A DNA stretch of 64,000 nucleotides, taken from Cognaticolwellia beringensis (GTDB taxonomy: Bacteria > Pseudomonadota > Gammaproteobacteria > Enterobacterales > Alteromonadaceae). The notes beneath the pieces were generated by a model. That model worked only from the letters and a program-made list of their open reading frames with translations. It was not told the origin of the DNA and ran no database searches. Positions 53,307 through 62,746 of this stretch are shown piece by piece. Within the stretch, counting starts at the first letter, position 1; every line of letters begins with the position of its first letter. Made by a program: the position numbers and the translations under genes. The stretch is taken from contig NZ_CP020465.1 in assembly GCF_002076895.1 (NCBI RefSeq), forward strand, positions 2,542,001 through 2,606,000, read 5' to 3'.

Positions 53307-53979
53307 AAAAACTCTTTATACAGTTTGATGTCAGTAAGTTAAGGATACACAAATTTAGAAGCTAAGTGGATGTTTAAATGTGTGAAAATAAATTTTTTAG
53401 TCAGAACAAATACTAATATAAGTCATTTACTTTATTAAACATTCTCAGTGTATTTTCTTTTGCCAATTTCATGGATGAAATTTATCCATGCAGAGAAAAA
53501 TATTCAATAAATAACATAATAGTTGGCTATTTTAACCGCTTTAAATGAGCAAATAATGAGTATATTGGCTTTACTTACCGTTAATCAATCTAGTCTCAAT
53601 AAATAATGATTTTCGCACTTAATTAACAGCCGGAGAAATAAAAACCTCTGCTCATCATATTGTGAACTATATTGGTAACAATGCTTTTTTAACCGTGAAG
53701 AAAACGCTGTGTTGAATGGTTAGCTTAAAGTGTACGGTTTTGCTATTTAAATTTTGTTCCCTCAATATAATTATCTTAATATTTCAAAACCATAATATTT
53801 TTATCCAGGCACCAAAACGCTATTTCCCAATCGCTAGTTTTAATATAAAGCTATCTAATTAAGCGCTAGACAAGGTTTAAAAGCTTATGAATGATACAGA
53901 AAAGAACAGGCTCAATACTTTCTGTAGGCATTGATCTAAGTATGCTCAGATGAAATATGCAAAAGTAACAGGAGGTCCA
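53307..53979. other. Intergenic
   Basis: AT-rich, with one perfect small palindrome CATGGAT/ATCCATG near 53470-53490 and no convincing coding sequence. Ends with the strong ribosome site GGAGGT (53971-53976) of the next gene. Confidence 0.45.
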
Positions 53980-54258
53980 ATGAATAAATATAGATGTCCC
54001 TATTGTGATCAGCAATCGGTTAGTTTGCTGAGAAAATTAATTTTAAGCCCTATCGTTAGTTATGACTGCTCTGCATGTTATGAGCCTATTTCTGTGCCGT
54101 TTAAGTCAACATTGTTAGTGGTGCCTTCACTTTTAATTTTATTCTTTGGCGCCAATTACTTCAGTCTTAGGGGCGTTCTAACTATGTTGACATTAAGTTT
54201 AATTTTAACTGCTTACTTACATGTCAAATTTGTTCCTTTAACCAAAGCTAAGCTGTAA
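53980..54258 (+). CDS. Zinc-ribbon membrane protein
   Basis: A 92-residue protein: N-terminal zinc ribbon with CPYCDQQ and CSACYEP, followed by two membrane helices (about residues 42-60 and 62-80) and a short basic tail. ATG 53980 is fixed by GGAGGT; the open frame to 53950 is unlikely. Similar small proteins are common in marine gammaproteobacteria without known function. A GTGC-type hairpin ACGTGC/GCACGT at 54269-54302 may end transcription. Confidence 0.7.
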   Translation: MNKYRCPYCDQQSVSLLRKLILSPIVSYDCSACYEPISVPFKSTLLVVPSLLILFFGANYFSLRGVLTMLTLSLILTAYLHVKFVPLTKAKL

Positions 54259-54755
54259 TTCACCTATCACGTGCCAGCAAAGGTGTCGTGAAGCTAGCAC
54301 GTTATTTGGCAATTGAATAAGGTATAGTCGGTAAATTTTGAGTAATTAAATAATTATTATCCAACGGCTTTGGTGTTACATTATTGCTTGCTATATTAGG
54401 TTAAGAGCGCTAAGAAATTAAAGTGTTGTGTATAACTTTATTATGACGTTATAAGGATTTAACTATTTATTTCGCAGCGATTAAAAATAGATGAATAAAC
54501 TACAGATTATTAACCATTTACTTGGCGTTTATTAACGTCTTATGGCTCATTCAGGTGGTTCACCTAAATACAATTAGCTGGTCGACATACTGGAAAAGAA
54601 ACTCCTAAAAGTGTCGCAATGGAGTATTTTGATCCTAGAGTAAAAGATAACGTGGAATTAACAAGAACAGATGATTTTTCGCTACTTTCTACATTTTAGT
54701 CAACAATTCTTGTCTGTTACACGGGTGCAGACCAATACAGGATTATTATTCACCG
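54259..54755. other. Intergenic with possible gene remnant
   Basis: The stretch 54575-54699 reads in one frame as GRHTGKETPKSVAMEY then FDPRVKDNVELTRTDD, ending at a stop, with no start and stops just upstream. It may be the tail of a decayed gene. The rest is non-coding to the eye. Confidence 0.3.
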
Positions 54756-55550
54756 ATGAAATTAAAAATTAATGTTATTGATGCCTTTGCAGAAGCGACT
54801 TTTAAAGGTAACCCTGCTGCGGTAATTATCACCGAACAGTGGCTTCCTAGAGAACTGATGCAAGCTATTGCCATAGAGAACAACCTTTCTGAAACGGCAT
54901 TTGTGAAAAAAATTGCTCAACAGCATTATGAAATTCGATGGTTTTCACCGATAACTGAAATTGACTTTTGTGGACATGCCACGTTAGCCGCTTCTTTTGT
55001 TATCTTTGCCCAAGAAAATTCCAGTATTAAAGAAATTAATTTCTTTGCCAAAGCCGTCGGCGATTTAACGGTGGTAGAAAAAAGTAATGGCTATATTCAA
55101 ATGAGCTTTCCAAATAAACTACCTGAAATAGTTCAAGATATTCCTGCTGCTTTACTCAATGGCTTATCGATAACACCAGCACATGTTTTATTGAATAACC
55201 AAGCATATTTTGCTGTCTACGAACACGAAAACGAGGTACTGAACGTTGAGCAAAACAGTGAGTTAATAAAGCAACTTGCCCCTTATGATGTTGTGGTGAC
55301 GGCCCCAGCAAGTGAATATGACTTTATATCTCGTTATTTTTGGCCTGCAAACGGTGGAGAGGAAGACCCAGTAACGGGCTCTATTCACGCAGGATTAGCA
55401 CCGTATTGGGCTGAAAAACTCAATAAACATGAACTTGTTGCTTACCAAGCTTCTAAACGAGGTGGTAAATTAATGTGCTGTGTTGAAGGTGATAAGGTGT
55501 ATATTTCTGGCAAAGCTATTCAGTATCTAGCAGGTACAATACAGGTTTAG
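54756..55550 (+). CDS. PhzF-family isomerase/epimerase
   Basis: A 264-residue PhzC/PhzF protein: VIDAFAEATFKGNPAAVII at the start, NNLSETAFVKK with the catalytic Glu (about residue 47), WFSPITEIDFCGHATLA, and EEDPVTGSIHAGLAPYW. Members isomerise small cyclic acids; most non-phenazine homologues have no known substrate. No phenazine genes are near. Convergent with avtA. Confidence 0.88.
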   Translation: MKLKINVIDAFAEATFKGNPAAVIITEQWLPRELMQAIAIENNLSETAFVKKIAQQHYEIRWFSPITEIDFCGHATLAASFVIFAQENSSIKEINFFAKAVGDLTVVEKSNGYIQMSFPNKLPEIVQDIPAALLNGLSITPAHVLLNNQAYFAVYEHENEVLNVEQNSELIKQLAPYDVVVTAPASEYDFISRYFWPANGGEEDPVTGSIHAGLAPYWAEKLNKHELVAYQASKRGGKLMCCVEGDKVYISGKAIQYLAGTIQV

Positions 55551-55775
55551 TTGCCTATACCGGCTTTATTGCTTTAGTTATATTAGTAGTGTTTTTTGTC
55601 TTAGCTCAGTCGAGAGCCCATATATATTGCGTTTCTATTAGAGCTGGCCGGCACTACATTTTGGTTTGTTAACACTAGGCGACTATGTCGTCGTTTAGCA
55701 TGCACCCGTCGGTTTAATGAGCTGATATTTAGTGTTTGAATGCGCTTTAATGCTAGCGCATTCATTTTGATTGAT

Positions 55776-57044
55776 TTAAGACTCACTCATAATCAGCTTT
55801 ATGGTCTCTAAACCTTTTCGTAAGCTGCTTTCATCAGTGGCGTAGTTGATGCGAATACACTCATGTTTATGTGCCCAGTTGTCTTCAATACCAATGAAAA
55901 AGTTGTGCCCAGGAATAATATAAACGTCTTTTTCTTTCAAACGTTGATACAGTGTTTCCGCACTTATTTTGGCATCTTTAAACCACAGCCACATAAAAAA
56001 TGCGCCTTCTACCTTGTGCAAGTAAACTGGCATATCAGCAAAAACTTCGTTGAAAAGAGCAATCGCCGTGTACGATTTATCACGGTAATAAGGCTTAACG
56101 ACATTTCTACACAGTTTGAGTAACTCTTTATCTTTTATCATTCGCGTCAGCAACGTTGGACCTAAGCTGTTAGGTGTTAAAATCATGCTGCCGTTGATAC
56201 GACCAAGGGCTTGTACAATATCTTTATTGGCGATGACAATACCGGTGCGTAAGCCGGCTAAACCTAATTTTGATAAAGACATACACAAAATAATATTAGA
56301 ATGCCAAGTCAGGGTAGCATCGGTGTAAATGCAGCCAGGAAAAGGGTGTCCATAGGCGTTGTCGACAATGAGTGGAATGTTATATTGCTGGGCTAGGGTA
56401 TCGAGTTGCTTTAACTCTTGGTCGGTGATGACGTTGCCTGTTGGGTTTGTTGGCCTTGATACACAAATTGCACCAATTGAGTGATCTGATTTTAATTTTT
56501 CAGCTACGGCGGCAAAATTAACCACATACTTGAACTGTTTTGATTGGTTTTCAGTGTCTAAAATCTCTATATCAGGTTTAATGGCGATAAACATATCTTC
56601 CGACAAACCTTGATCAGCATAACCGACATACTCAGGAGCTAAAGGAAAAAGAATTTTCTTATGGCTACCATCAGGCATTTCACCCGCAAATAAATTGAAC
56701 AAGACAAAGAAATTCGCTTGGCTACCGTTGCTTAAGGAAATGTTGTTTTCATCGATATCCCAAGCGTAATTCTCATTGAGTTTGTTTGCCAGTACGACGC
56801 GAAACTCCTCGTTGCCTTGAGGGTGATCGTAAAGCCCAATAACCTTATCAACTTGTGCACTGCTAACAAGTTGCTGTAACTCGTTAACAAACACTTCATT
56901 TACCTCGGGAATAACCGCAGGGTTACCACCACCAAGCATAATTATATCAGGGTTCTTGCTATTTTTTGCGTTACCCAAATCTTCCATAAGTTGGCTGATA
57001 CCATTAGGGCGTGTAAATTTAGAGCCGAATTTTGTTAAGTTCAT
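55776..57044 (-). CDS. avtA: Valine-pyruvate aminotransferase
   Basis: A 422-residue PLP enzyme that parallels E. coli AvtA (417) from end to end: FTRPNGISQLMEDL, IMLGGGNPAVIPE, LSNGSQANFFVLFNLFAG, CVSRPTNPTGNVITD, IVDNAYGHPFPG, PLP-lysine in CMSLSKLGLAGLRTG, and VPGHNFF-type IIPGHNFFIG. Makes alanine-valine interconversion through pyruvate. Monocistronic. Confidence 0.93.
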   Translation of the reverse strand: MNLTKFGSKFTRPNGISQLMEDLGNAKNSKNPDIIMLGGGNPAVIPEVNEVFVNELQQLVSSAQVDKVIGLYDHPQGNEEFRVVLANKLNENYAWDIDENNISLSNGSQANFFVLFNLFAGEMPDGSHKKILFPLAPEYVGYADQGLSEDMFIAIKPDIEILDTENQSKQFKYVVNFAAVAEKLKSDHSIGAICVSRPTNPTGNVITDQELKQLDTLAQQYNIPLIVDNAYGHPFPGCIYTDATLTWHSNIILCMSLSKLGLAGLRTGIVIANKDIVQALGRINGSMILTPNSLGPTLLTRMIKDKELLKLCRNVVKPYYRDKSYTAIALFNEVFADMPVYLHKVEGAFFMWLWFKDAKISAETLYQRLKEKDVYIIPGHNFFIGIEDNWAHKHECIRINYATDESSLRKGLETIKLIMSES

Positions 57045-57291
57045 AATACTGACAAGATTGAATGATAATAGGACTTAATTATATCTGAAATAAATTGAAA
57101 CTGCTTGGGCAAAAAAGCTAATATTGGCCAAGGAACTTCGCTCGATGTATGGTGTAGTAACCAGGTGGTTTAATTGTGTTCAGATTAATAAAATCTGCAG
57201 TATTGTCACCATAATTTATTCAAGTTTTATTGTTGCAAAATATATGAACTTTCAGTTTACCCGTTAATTTTTATCAAGGTTATAAAAGAAA

Positions 57292-57855
57292 ATGATCGAT
57301 ACTCAAGCTATTAACAAAATGCAAAGTACGTTAGTAGGCGGACAGCCTGTGTGGTTATTCGGTTATGGTTCACTTATTTATAAAGTCGACTTTGATTATT
57401 TAGCTTGCAAACCGGCCCGAATAGCTAATTGGACTCGCCGTTTTTGGCAGGGCTCTCATGATCATCGTGGTACACCTGAAGCGCCGGGTCGCGTGGCTAC
57501 TTTAGTTGAGGAGCCTAATGCTAGTTGTATCGGCATGGCGTATAAGGTGAGTCCCGAGGTTTTTGAGCATCTTGATCACCGTGAAAAAAATGGTTATTTA
57601 CGCCTGACAACGCAACTGCATTTTTCAGATGGTAGCGAAGCTGAAGGCCTGGTATATATTGCAACAGAAGATAATGTTGCTTTTTTAGGACCAGCAAGTG
57701 AAGCCGATATTGCTAAACATATCGCGAATTCGAAAGGACCAAGCGGCCCCAATGATGAATATTTACTCGAGTTAGCTAAAGCCTTGCGCGAACTGAACGC
57801 ACAAGATGACCATGTTTTTACTATTGAACAGCATTTGCTTGCTTTGTCGTCTTAA
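57292..57855 (+). CDS. ChaC-like gamma-glutamylcyclotransferase
   Basis: A 187-residue protein with the cyclotransferase loop LFGYGSLIYK (about residue 24), R-rich FWQGSHDHRGTPEAPGRVATL, and catalytic Glu in LDHREKNGY. ChaC enzymes degrade glutathione to 5-oxoproline and Cys-Gly. Single gene followed by a terminator. Confidence 0.88.
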   Translation: MIDTQAINKMQSTLVGGQPVWLFGYGSLIYKVDFDYLACKPARIANWTRRFWQGSHDHRGTPEAPGRVATLVEEPNASCIGMAYKVSPEVFEHLDHREKNGYLRLTTQLHFSDGSEAEGLVYIATEDNVAFLGPASEADIAKHIANSKGPSGPNDEYLLELAKALRELNAQDDHVFTIEQHLLALSS

Positions 57856-57928
57856 ACAGGAGCTAAATCACTGAGCCTGCCGTTACCGTCATTGTAAAGA
57901 CCAGTTAAATTTAGGAATTTAAACTGAT

Positions 57929-57965
57929 AAAGGGATCTAGTAACACTAAACCCCTTTTATTTTTA
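57929..57965 (+). terminator. Rho-independent terminator
   Basis: AAAGGG (57929-57934) pairs with CCCTTT (57952-57957), followed by TTTTATTTTT. Confidence 0.65.
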
Positions 57966-58032
57966 ACTGTGAAAGCTAGTAGTCAATTAATCAACTTGGT
58001 ATCAGTTACTTTTATAAGTCTACGCGCACGAA

Positions 58033-60153
58033 TTAGCACTCTAAACCCGCTCGGTAACCAGAGTTCAACGCGCCTTCTATGTAGTTCACTTCATTGCTAT
58101 CACCAATAACTTTGACATTCAGGCCAGCGGCAATTAAAGCGTTTGCCAAGCTCCTGTCTGCAGCAATACCCGTTGCCATTATTACCGTATCCGCCGAGGT
58201 GCTTTGTGCTTCTTCGTTGACTTGATAGTGCACTGCTTGTTCATCAATGTTTGTTACTTGTGCTTCTTTGATTAAGTCTACACCTAAATCTTTTAGATGA
58301 TCTAGCACGCGCCAACGTCTCACAATACTCAGTTCAATACCTAAATCTCGACTTGCTTCTAGCACAGTGACTTCACGGCCACGTTCAGCTAAAAATTCTG
58401 CTAATTCTAAGCCGACTAAGCCACCGCCAACGATAGTGACGCGTTTTCCTAGCGGCATCCATAGATGTGATAATCGTTGAAGGGTACTTATTTGCTTAGT
58501 TAAACCCAGTAAATTACCTGTACCCACCATTAAACGTTGCACGGGTCCAAGTTGCGCGCGTGTGCTCGGGCTGACTTCACCGGTTAGCAGTTGTCGTAAT
58601 TGCTCGCCAGACCAAACATGGCTCAACGAAGCACCTTCAATATCAGGCATCTCTCTACTTGCGCCTGTGGCCACAAATACTTCATCTGCGTTCATTGACT
58701 GAAGTAATTCAGCTGTGGCTATTGTGTTCAGTTTTACCTCAACTTTAGCTTGTGCCAACTCTTGGAGTTGATAATCGAGCAACTTGCCATTTTCTGGATA
58801 AGCAAGGGCGGCAAAAAATAAAGTGCCGCCTAAGCGTTTACTGCGTTCTAACAAGGTAACCTGATGGCCTCGTTGACTTGCTGTTACTGCCGCTTCTATA
58901 CCTGATGGACCGCCACCAATAATGACAATATGTTTGGCTTTATCGGTCATGATGACTTTTAATTCAAACTCTTTACCTGTTCTTGGATTCGCGGCACATT
59001 TAACGCGCTGATTAATAAATACTTGGCTAACGCAAACATAACAGTAAATACATGGACGGATATTGACTTCGCGATCAGCCATGAGCTTATTAGGCAGTTC
59101 GGGATCGGCCAATAACTTGCGGCCCATGGCAACAAAGTCACATTTGCCAGTAGCAATGGCGTCATTAGCAACATCGGGTTCGAGCCTGCCAACGGCAATT
59201 ACCGGAATGGAGACCGCTTTGCTTACTGCTTCGGCCCAGTCTAGGAAACCAGCGGGTTGGTGAACTAAAGGCGCTTGGGTAAAATCAGAGCCGCGAGTTA
59301 AATTAGCGTAGGCTGAAACACTGACGGCATTAAGGCCCGCTTTTTCTACCATTTGAGAGACTGCAATACAGTCGTCAATGGTAATACCACCTTCAGCATT
59401 AATCTCTTGTGCATCAAGGCGAAGCCAAACAGGAAATTCTTGACCAACTCTTTCGCGTATAGCAGCGACAACTTCAAGTAAAAGTCTAGCGCGGTTTTCA
59501 AGGCTACCACCATACTCATCTTCACGCTTGTTGTAATAATTTGATAAGAACCCGGCCAAAATATAAGAATGAGCTGCATGTAACTCAATACCGTCAAAGC
59601 CTGCTTGTTGAGAACGCTTAGCAGCAGCGGCAAACCATTCAACCATTTGCGCGATATCGGCCTTATCCATGACTCTAATTTTTATTGGCTTGTCTTGTGC
59701 TGGTCGAACAAAAGTACTTAACTCTTTGTTAGTTATCGCTTGCATGATGTCATTTTTCGGCGGAGCAGGTGGCATTGAGGGTACCCAAAGCTCACGGCCT
59801 TCTGCGAGGTCACGTACCGCGGTTTTACCGGCATGTTGTAGTTGCACGGAAATTTTTGCACCATGGGCATGTACTCTGTCGGTCAATGCTTTTAACCCAG
59901 GAATAAACTCGTCTTTTGATATGCCTACCTGATACGGCTCAGCAGTACCTGCTGGAAATGCAATCGCGATTGAGCCCATAGTGATCAGGCCAACGCCTCC
60001 CTTTGCTCGCGCTTCATAAAAAGCTTGAATTCGCTCACTACAATGGCCATCTTCATCGGCAAGATTTGAGCCCATCGGAGCCATAATAATTCGGTTACGT
60101 AGCGTGAGCCCGCCAATCTTTCCTGGCTTAAGTAAATGCTGATAATCTGACAT
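58033..60153 (-). CDS. FMN/FAD/[4Fe-4S] enoate reductase, BaiCD/FadH-like
   Basis: A 706-residue multidomain enzyme. Residues 1-370 are an OYE-type barrel (APMGSNLADEDGHCSER, GIELHAAHSYILAGFLS, NKREDEYGGSLENRARLL); Cys ligands CIYCYVC...VKCAANP at about 345-370 bind Fe-S; the rest is a FAD/NAD module (IIGGGPSGIEAAV, VTIVGGGLVGLELAEFLAERG). 2,4-dienoyl-CoA reductase FadH and the bile-acid enone reductases BaiCD/BaiH share this plan. In context with HsaD-, BaiE- and CoA-ligase-like neighbours it may reduce a dienoyl-CoA or steroid enone. Follows the hydrolase gene after 50 bp. Confidence 0.85.
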   Translation of the reverse strand: MSDYQHLLKPGKIGGLTLRNRIIMAPMGSNLADEDGHCSERIQAFYEARAKGGVGLITMGSIAIAFPAGTAEPYQVGISKDEFIPGLKALTDRVHAHGAKISVQLQHAGKTAVRDLAEGRELWVPSMPPAPPKNDIMQAITNKELSTFVRPAQDKPIKIRVMDKADIAQMVEWFAAAAKRSQQAGFDGIELHAAHSYILAGFLSNYYNKREDEYGGSLENRARLLLEVVAAIRERVGQEFPVWLRLDAQEINAEGGITIDDCIAVSQMVEKAGLNAVSVSAYANLTRGSDFTQAPLVHQPAGFLDWAEAVSKAVSIPVIAVGRLEPDVANDAIATGKCDFVAMGRKLLADPELPNKLMADREVNIRPCIYCYVCVSQVFINQRVKCAANPRTGKEFELKVIMTDKAKHIVIIGGGPSGIEAAVTASQRGHQVTLLERSKRLGGTLFFAALAYPENGKLLDYQLQELAQAKVEVKLNTIATAELLQSMNADEVFVATGASREMPDIEGASLSHVWSGEQLRQLLTGEVSPSTRAQLGPVQRLMVGTGNLLGLTKQISTLQRLSHLWMPLGKRVTIVGGGLVGLELAEFLAERGREVTVLEASRDLGIELSIVRRWRVLDHLKDLGVDLIKEAQVTNIDEQAVHYQVNEEAQSTSADTVIMATGIAADRSLANALIAAGLNVKVIGDSNEVNYIEGALNSGYRAGLEC

Positions 60154-60203
60154 AGCTTACAACCCTTTATTCTGCTTGATATATAATTGTATGATGTGCT
60201 GTT

Positions 60204-61058
60204 TTAGCCGTTTTGTAAAAAATCAAGACAACTGCTGTTAAATAATCGCAGATGTTCAACTTGCACCCAATGACCACAACGGTTGAGCATGATAAATCTG
60301 GCGGTTGGCACATTATCTAGAAATTTATGCATACCTTCATGGGGATTAAACTTGTCATTAGTGCCCCAAAAGCCTAAAACCGGGCACTGTAATTCAGCTA
60401 AGCGTTCGGTCATGTTGGGTACTAACATAGTACTAAATAAGTTCGACGGTTGGGTGACTGCAACGGCAGCGCGTTCTGCTAATATATCTTCGGAAAGGGC
60501 TGATGAGTCAAACAGTTGTAATGTCATTACTTCACGCATTTGTTCTACACCCATTGGTCCTCGGGCGAAAACTTCGACCATACGTTGAATACCTTCCATG
60601 TCAAAATAGGTTTCGCGTTCTTCAACACCACCAGGTGCCATTAAAATTAAGCGTTCAACTGTATCTGGGTAATCCAGAGCTTGACCTAAAGCAATTGCAC
60701 CACCCAAAGAGTTACCTAATAATGTTACTTTTGATAAGCTAAGGCCTGAAATTAAGCCATTTAATGCTGTAACGAAGAAGGCGAGGTCGTAGTTTACATC
60801 GTCTGGTTTGTCTGAACGGCCAAAACCGGGTAAATCAAGAATAATGTTACGATAGCCAGCTGCTGCAAACTCAGGATAATTACCTTTAAAATTACTAAAA
60901 CCACTGGCACCAGGGCCGCTACCATGCAGCCATATAACAACAGGGCCTTCACCTTCTTCAAGGTAGTGTAATGTAAGACCGCTATCTAAGGTAATAAAGT
61001 GTCCAAGTGGTAGCGGTAGATCCTGCGCTTGCTCTGGGGTGTTTTTAGATTGATTCAA
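60204..61058 (-). CDS. HsaD-like alpha/beta hydrolase (C-C bond hydrolase)
   Basis: A 284-residue alpha/beta hydrolase of the meta-cleavage-product group: WLHGSGPGASGFSNF oxyanion segment, GNSLGGAIALG with nucleophile Ser (about residue 117), Asp in FWGTNDKFNPHEG and His in NRCGHWVQVEH. HsaD, BphD and MhpC share these motifs. No extradiol dioxygenase is in the window, so its substrate supply must be encoded elsewhere, or it serves another ring-opening step. Start codon is TTG at 61058, nine bases after AGGAG. First gene of the minus-strand pair. Confidence 0.83.
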   Translation of the reverse strand: MNQSKNTPEQAQDLPLPLGHFITLDSGLTLHYLEEGEGPVVIWLHGSGPGASGFSNFKGNYPEFAAAGYRNIILDLPGFGRSDKPDDVNYDLAFFVTALNGLISGLSLSKVTLLGNSLGGAIALGQALDYPDTVERLILMAPGGVEERETYFDMEGIQRMVEVFARGPMGVEQMREVMTLQLFDSSALSEDILAERAAVAVTQPSNLFSTMLVPNMTERLAELQCPVLGFWGTNDKFNPHEGMHKFLDNVPTARFIMLNRCGHWVQVEHLRLFNSSCLDFLQNG

Positions 61059-61179
61059 AATTATTTCTCCTACTTATACCACTAGGTATTTATCTAACCA
61101 GCAAGCAGTGAAACTATCACAACCTGCGCGAATTTATATTATTTTCCAATTCGAGCTTGCGGTGTAAACGTTTAGCTAA

Positions 61180-61199
61180 CATCGTCCATTTAGACCACC
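61180..61199. promoter_or_regulatory. Operator-like dyad site 3
   Basis: CATCGTC-CATTTA-GACCACC: perfect left half of CATCGTC-N6-GACGATG and the same spacer as site 2. It lies in the divergent region between the hydrolase and SDR genes. Confidence 0.6.
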
Positions 61200-61214
61200 A
61201 TAGTGCTTTCTATA

Positions 61215-61234
61215 ATTAGTCTTGTTGGACGATG
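61215..61234. promoter_or_regulatory. Operator-like dyad site 4
   Basis: AATTAGTC-type left arm, TTGTTG spacer, GACGATG perfect right half. Centre is 35 bp from site 3. The two perfect halves also form an exact 10-bp inverted repeat ACATCGTCCA (61179-61188)/TGGACGATGT (61226-61235), which would allow co-operative or looped binding. Confidence 0.6.
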
Positions 61235-61330
61235 TCGCGTTTACGCACATATCTCAATATAGGTTAATCATTAATATTGGTAGCGCTGCAGATATTGCTC
61301 TGGACTTGCCAATGACTATAGGAAACATAC

Positions 61331-62074
61331 ATGAAACATCAAGATCAAGTTGTGTTAGTAACTGGCGCAGGGCAAGGCATGGGACAAGAGATAGTACGTC
61401 ATTTTGCTGATGCTGGTGCCAAAGTGGGCGCTGTCGATATAAATAAAGAAGCATTAACCGCCAGCGTAGATGAGCTTAATGGCTCGGTCAACGGTGAAGT
61501 TATTGCCATTACCGCTAATATCGCAAAAAGTGATTCTGTGCGTGATGCAATAGCAGCTGTAGTGGAAAAATTTGGCCGTCTTGATGTCATTATTAATGTC
61601 GCGGGTGTTGGGTCATTTGATACTTTTATTGATACCCCTGATGAACATTGGGATAAGGTGATTGCAGTTAACTTAACGGGTACTTTCTTGTGCTGTCGCG
61701 AAGCCGCTAAAGTGATGACAAAACAAGGTTCTGGTAGCATTATCAATGTATCTAGTACCGCCGCTTTAACAGGTGAAGGCCCAAGCCATTATTGTGCATC
61801 TAAAGCAGGTGTTATGGGCTTAACCCGTAGCATTTCTCGTGAACTTGCGGCGAGTGGAATTCGTGTAAATACCATTATTCCTGGTCCAACAAATACGCCT
61901 ATGATGGCTGATGTTCCAGATGAATGGACACAAAAAATGATTGCAGATATACCACTTGGCCGTATGGGTGAAAGTGAAGATATCGCCAAAGTAGCCAGCT
62001 TTTTAGCTTGTGATGACTCTGGCTTTATTACCGGACAAAATATCGCTGTTAATGGTGGCATGGCCTTTATTTAA
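61331..62074 (+). CDS. Short-chain dehydrogenase/reductase
   Basis: A 247-residue classical SDR: TGAGQGMGQE, NVAGVGSF (variant NNAG), catalytic Ser in NVSSTAAL and YCASK, and GQNIAVNGG at the end. Similar in type to 7-alpha-hydroxysteroid and 3-oxoacyl-ACP dehydrogenases. First gene of the plus-strand unit with the SnoaL and ligase genes. Confidence 0.87.
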   Translation: MKHQDQVVLVTGAGQGMGQEIVRHFADAGAKVGAVDINKEALTASVDELNGSVNGEVIAITANIAKSDSVRDAIAAVVEKFGRLDVIINVAGVGSFDTFIDTPDEHWDKVIAVNLTGTFLCCREAAKVMTKQGSGSIINVSSTAALTGEGPSHYCASKAGVMGLTRSISRELAASGIRVNTIIPGPTNTPMMADVPDEWTQKMIADIPLGRMGESEDIAKVASFLACDDSGFITGQNIAVNGGMAFI

Positions 62075-62084
62075 GGAAGTAACA

Positions 62085-62723
62085 ATGAGTAAATCAACTT
62101 CAATGAGCCTTGAACAGCGTATTGATAGATTAGAATCTATTGAAGCAATTCGTCAGTTGGCCGGTAAATACTCCTTATCATTAGATATGCGAGATATTGA
62201 CGCCCATGTGGGTTTATTTGCCCCTGATGTCCGTGTTGGAGGTGGCAAAACTGGACGTGCGCATTTAAAAGCATGGGTCGATTCAACCTTACGAGATCAG
62301 TTCACGGGTACCTCGCATCATCTCGGACAACATATTATTGAAATGGTTGATGAAGATCATGCCATTGGTGTTGTTTACTCTAAAAATGAACATGAAACAG
62401 GCCCCGAATGGGTGCTAATGCAAATGTTGTATTGGGATGATTATGAGCGAGTTGATGGTGTTTGGTATTTCCGCCGTCGCTTGCCTTGTTATTGGTATGC
62501 CAGTGATATTAATGCTGCGCCGATTGGTGATATGAAAATGCGCTGGCCGGGTCGCGAACCTTACACTGGTACTTTTCATGATTTATTCCCATCATGGCAG
62601 GCATTTTGGCAGAACAGACCTAACGCAGATGAATTACCAGAAGTTGCCGCTCCTGCACCACTTGAGCACTTTCTTCGAACTATGCGTGGTGACACGCCAG
62701 CGCCTAGAATTCGCGTTCGATGA
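62085..62723 (+). CDS. SnoaL-like protein, BaiE-like
   Basis: A 212-residue NTF2/SnoaL-fold protein. The N-terminal LEQRIDRLESIEAIRQLAGKY, then SLDMRDIDAHVGLFAPDVRV resembles the beginning of bile-acid 7-alpha-dehydratase BaiE, but the chain is about 45 residues longer and ends in a proline/arginine-rich tail. Members act as small dehydratases or isomerases on polycyclic substrates. AAGGAAG seven bases upstream supports the ATG. A role in dehydrating a hydroxylated steroid-like intermediate is inferred. Confidence 0.72.
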   Translation: MSKSTSMSLEQRIDRLESIEAIRQLAGKYSLSLDMRDIDAHVGLFAPDVRVGGGKTGRAHLKAWVDSTLRDQFTGTSHHLGQHIIEMVDEDHAIGVVYSKNEHETGPEWVLMQMLYWDDYERVDGVWYFRRRLPCYWYASDINAAPIGDMKMRWPGREPYTGTFHDLFPSWQAFWQNRPNADELPEVAAPAPLEHFLRTMRGDTPAPRIRVR

Positions 62724-62746
62724 TATAGAAAATAGGAGTATACACC

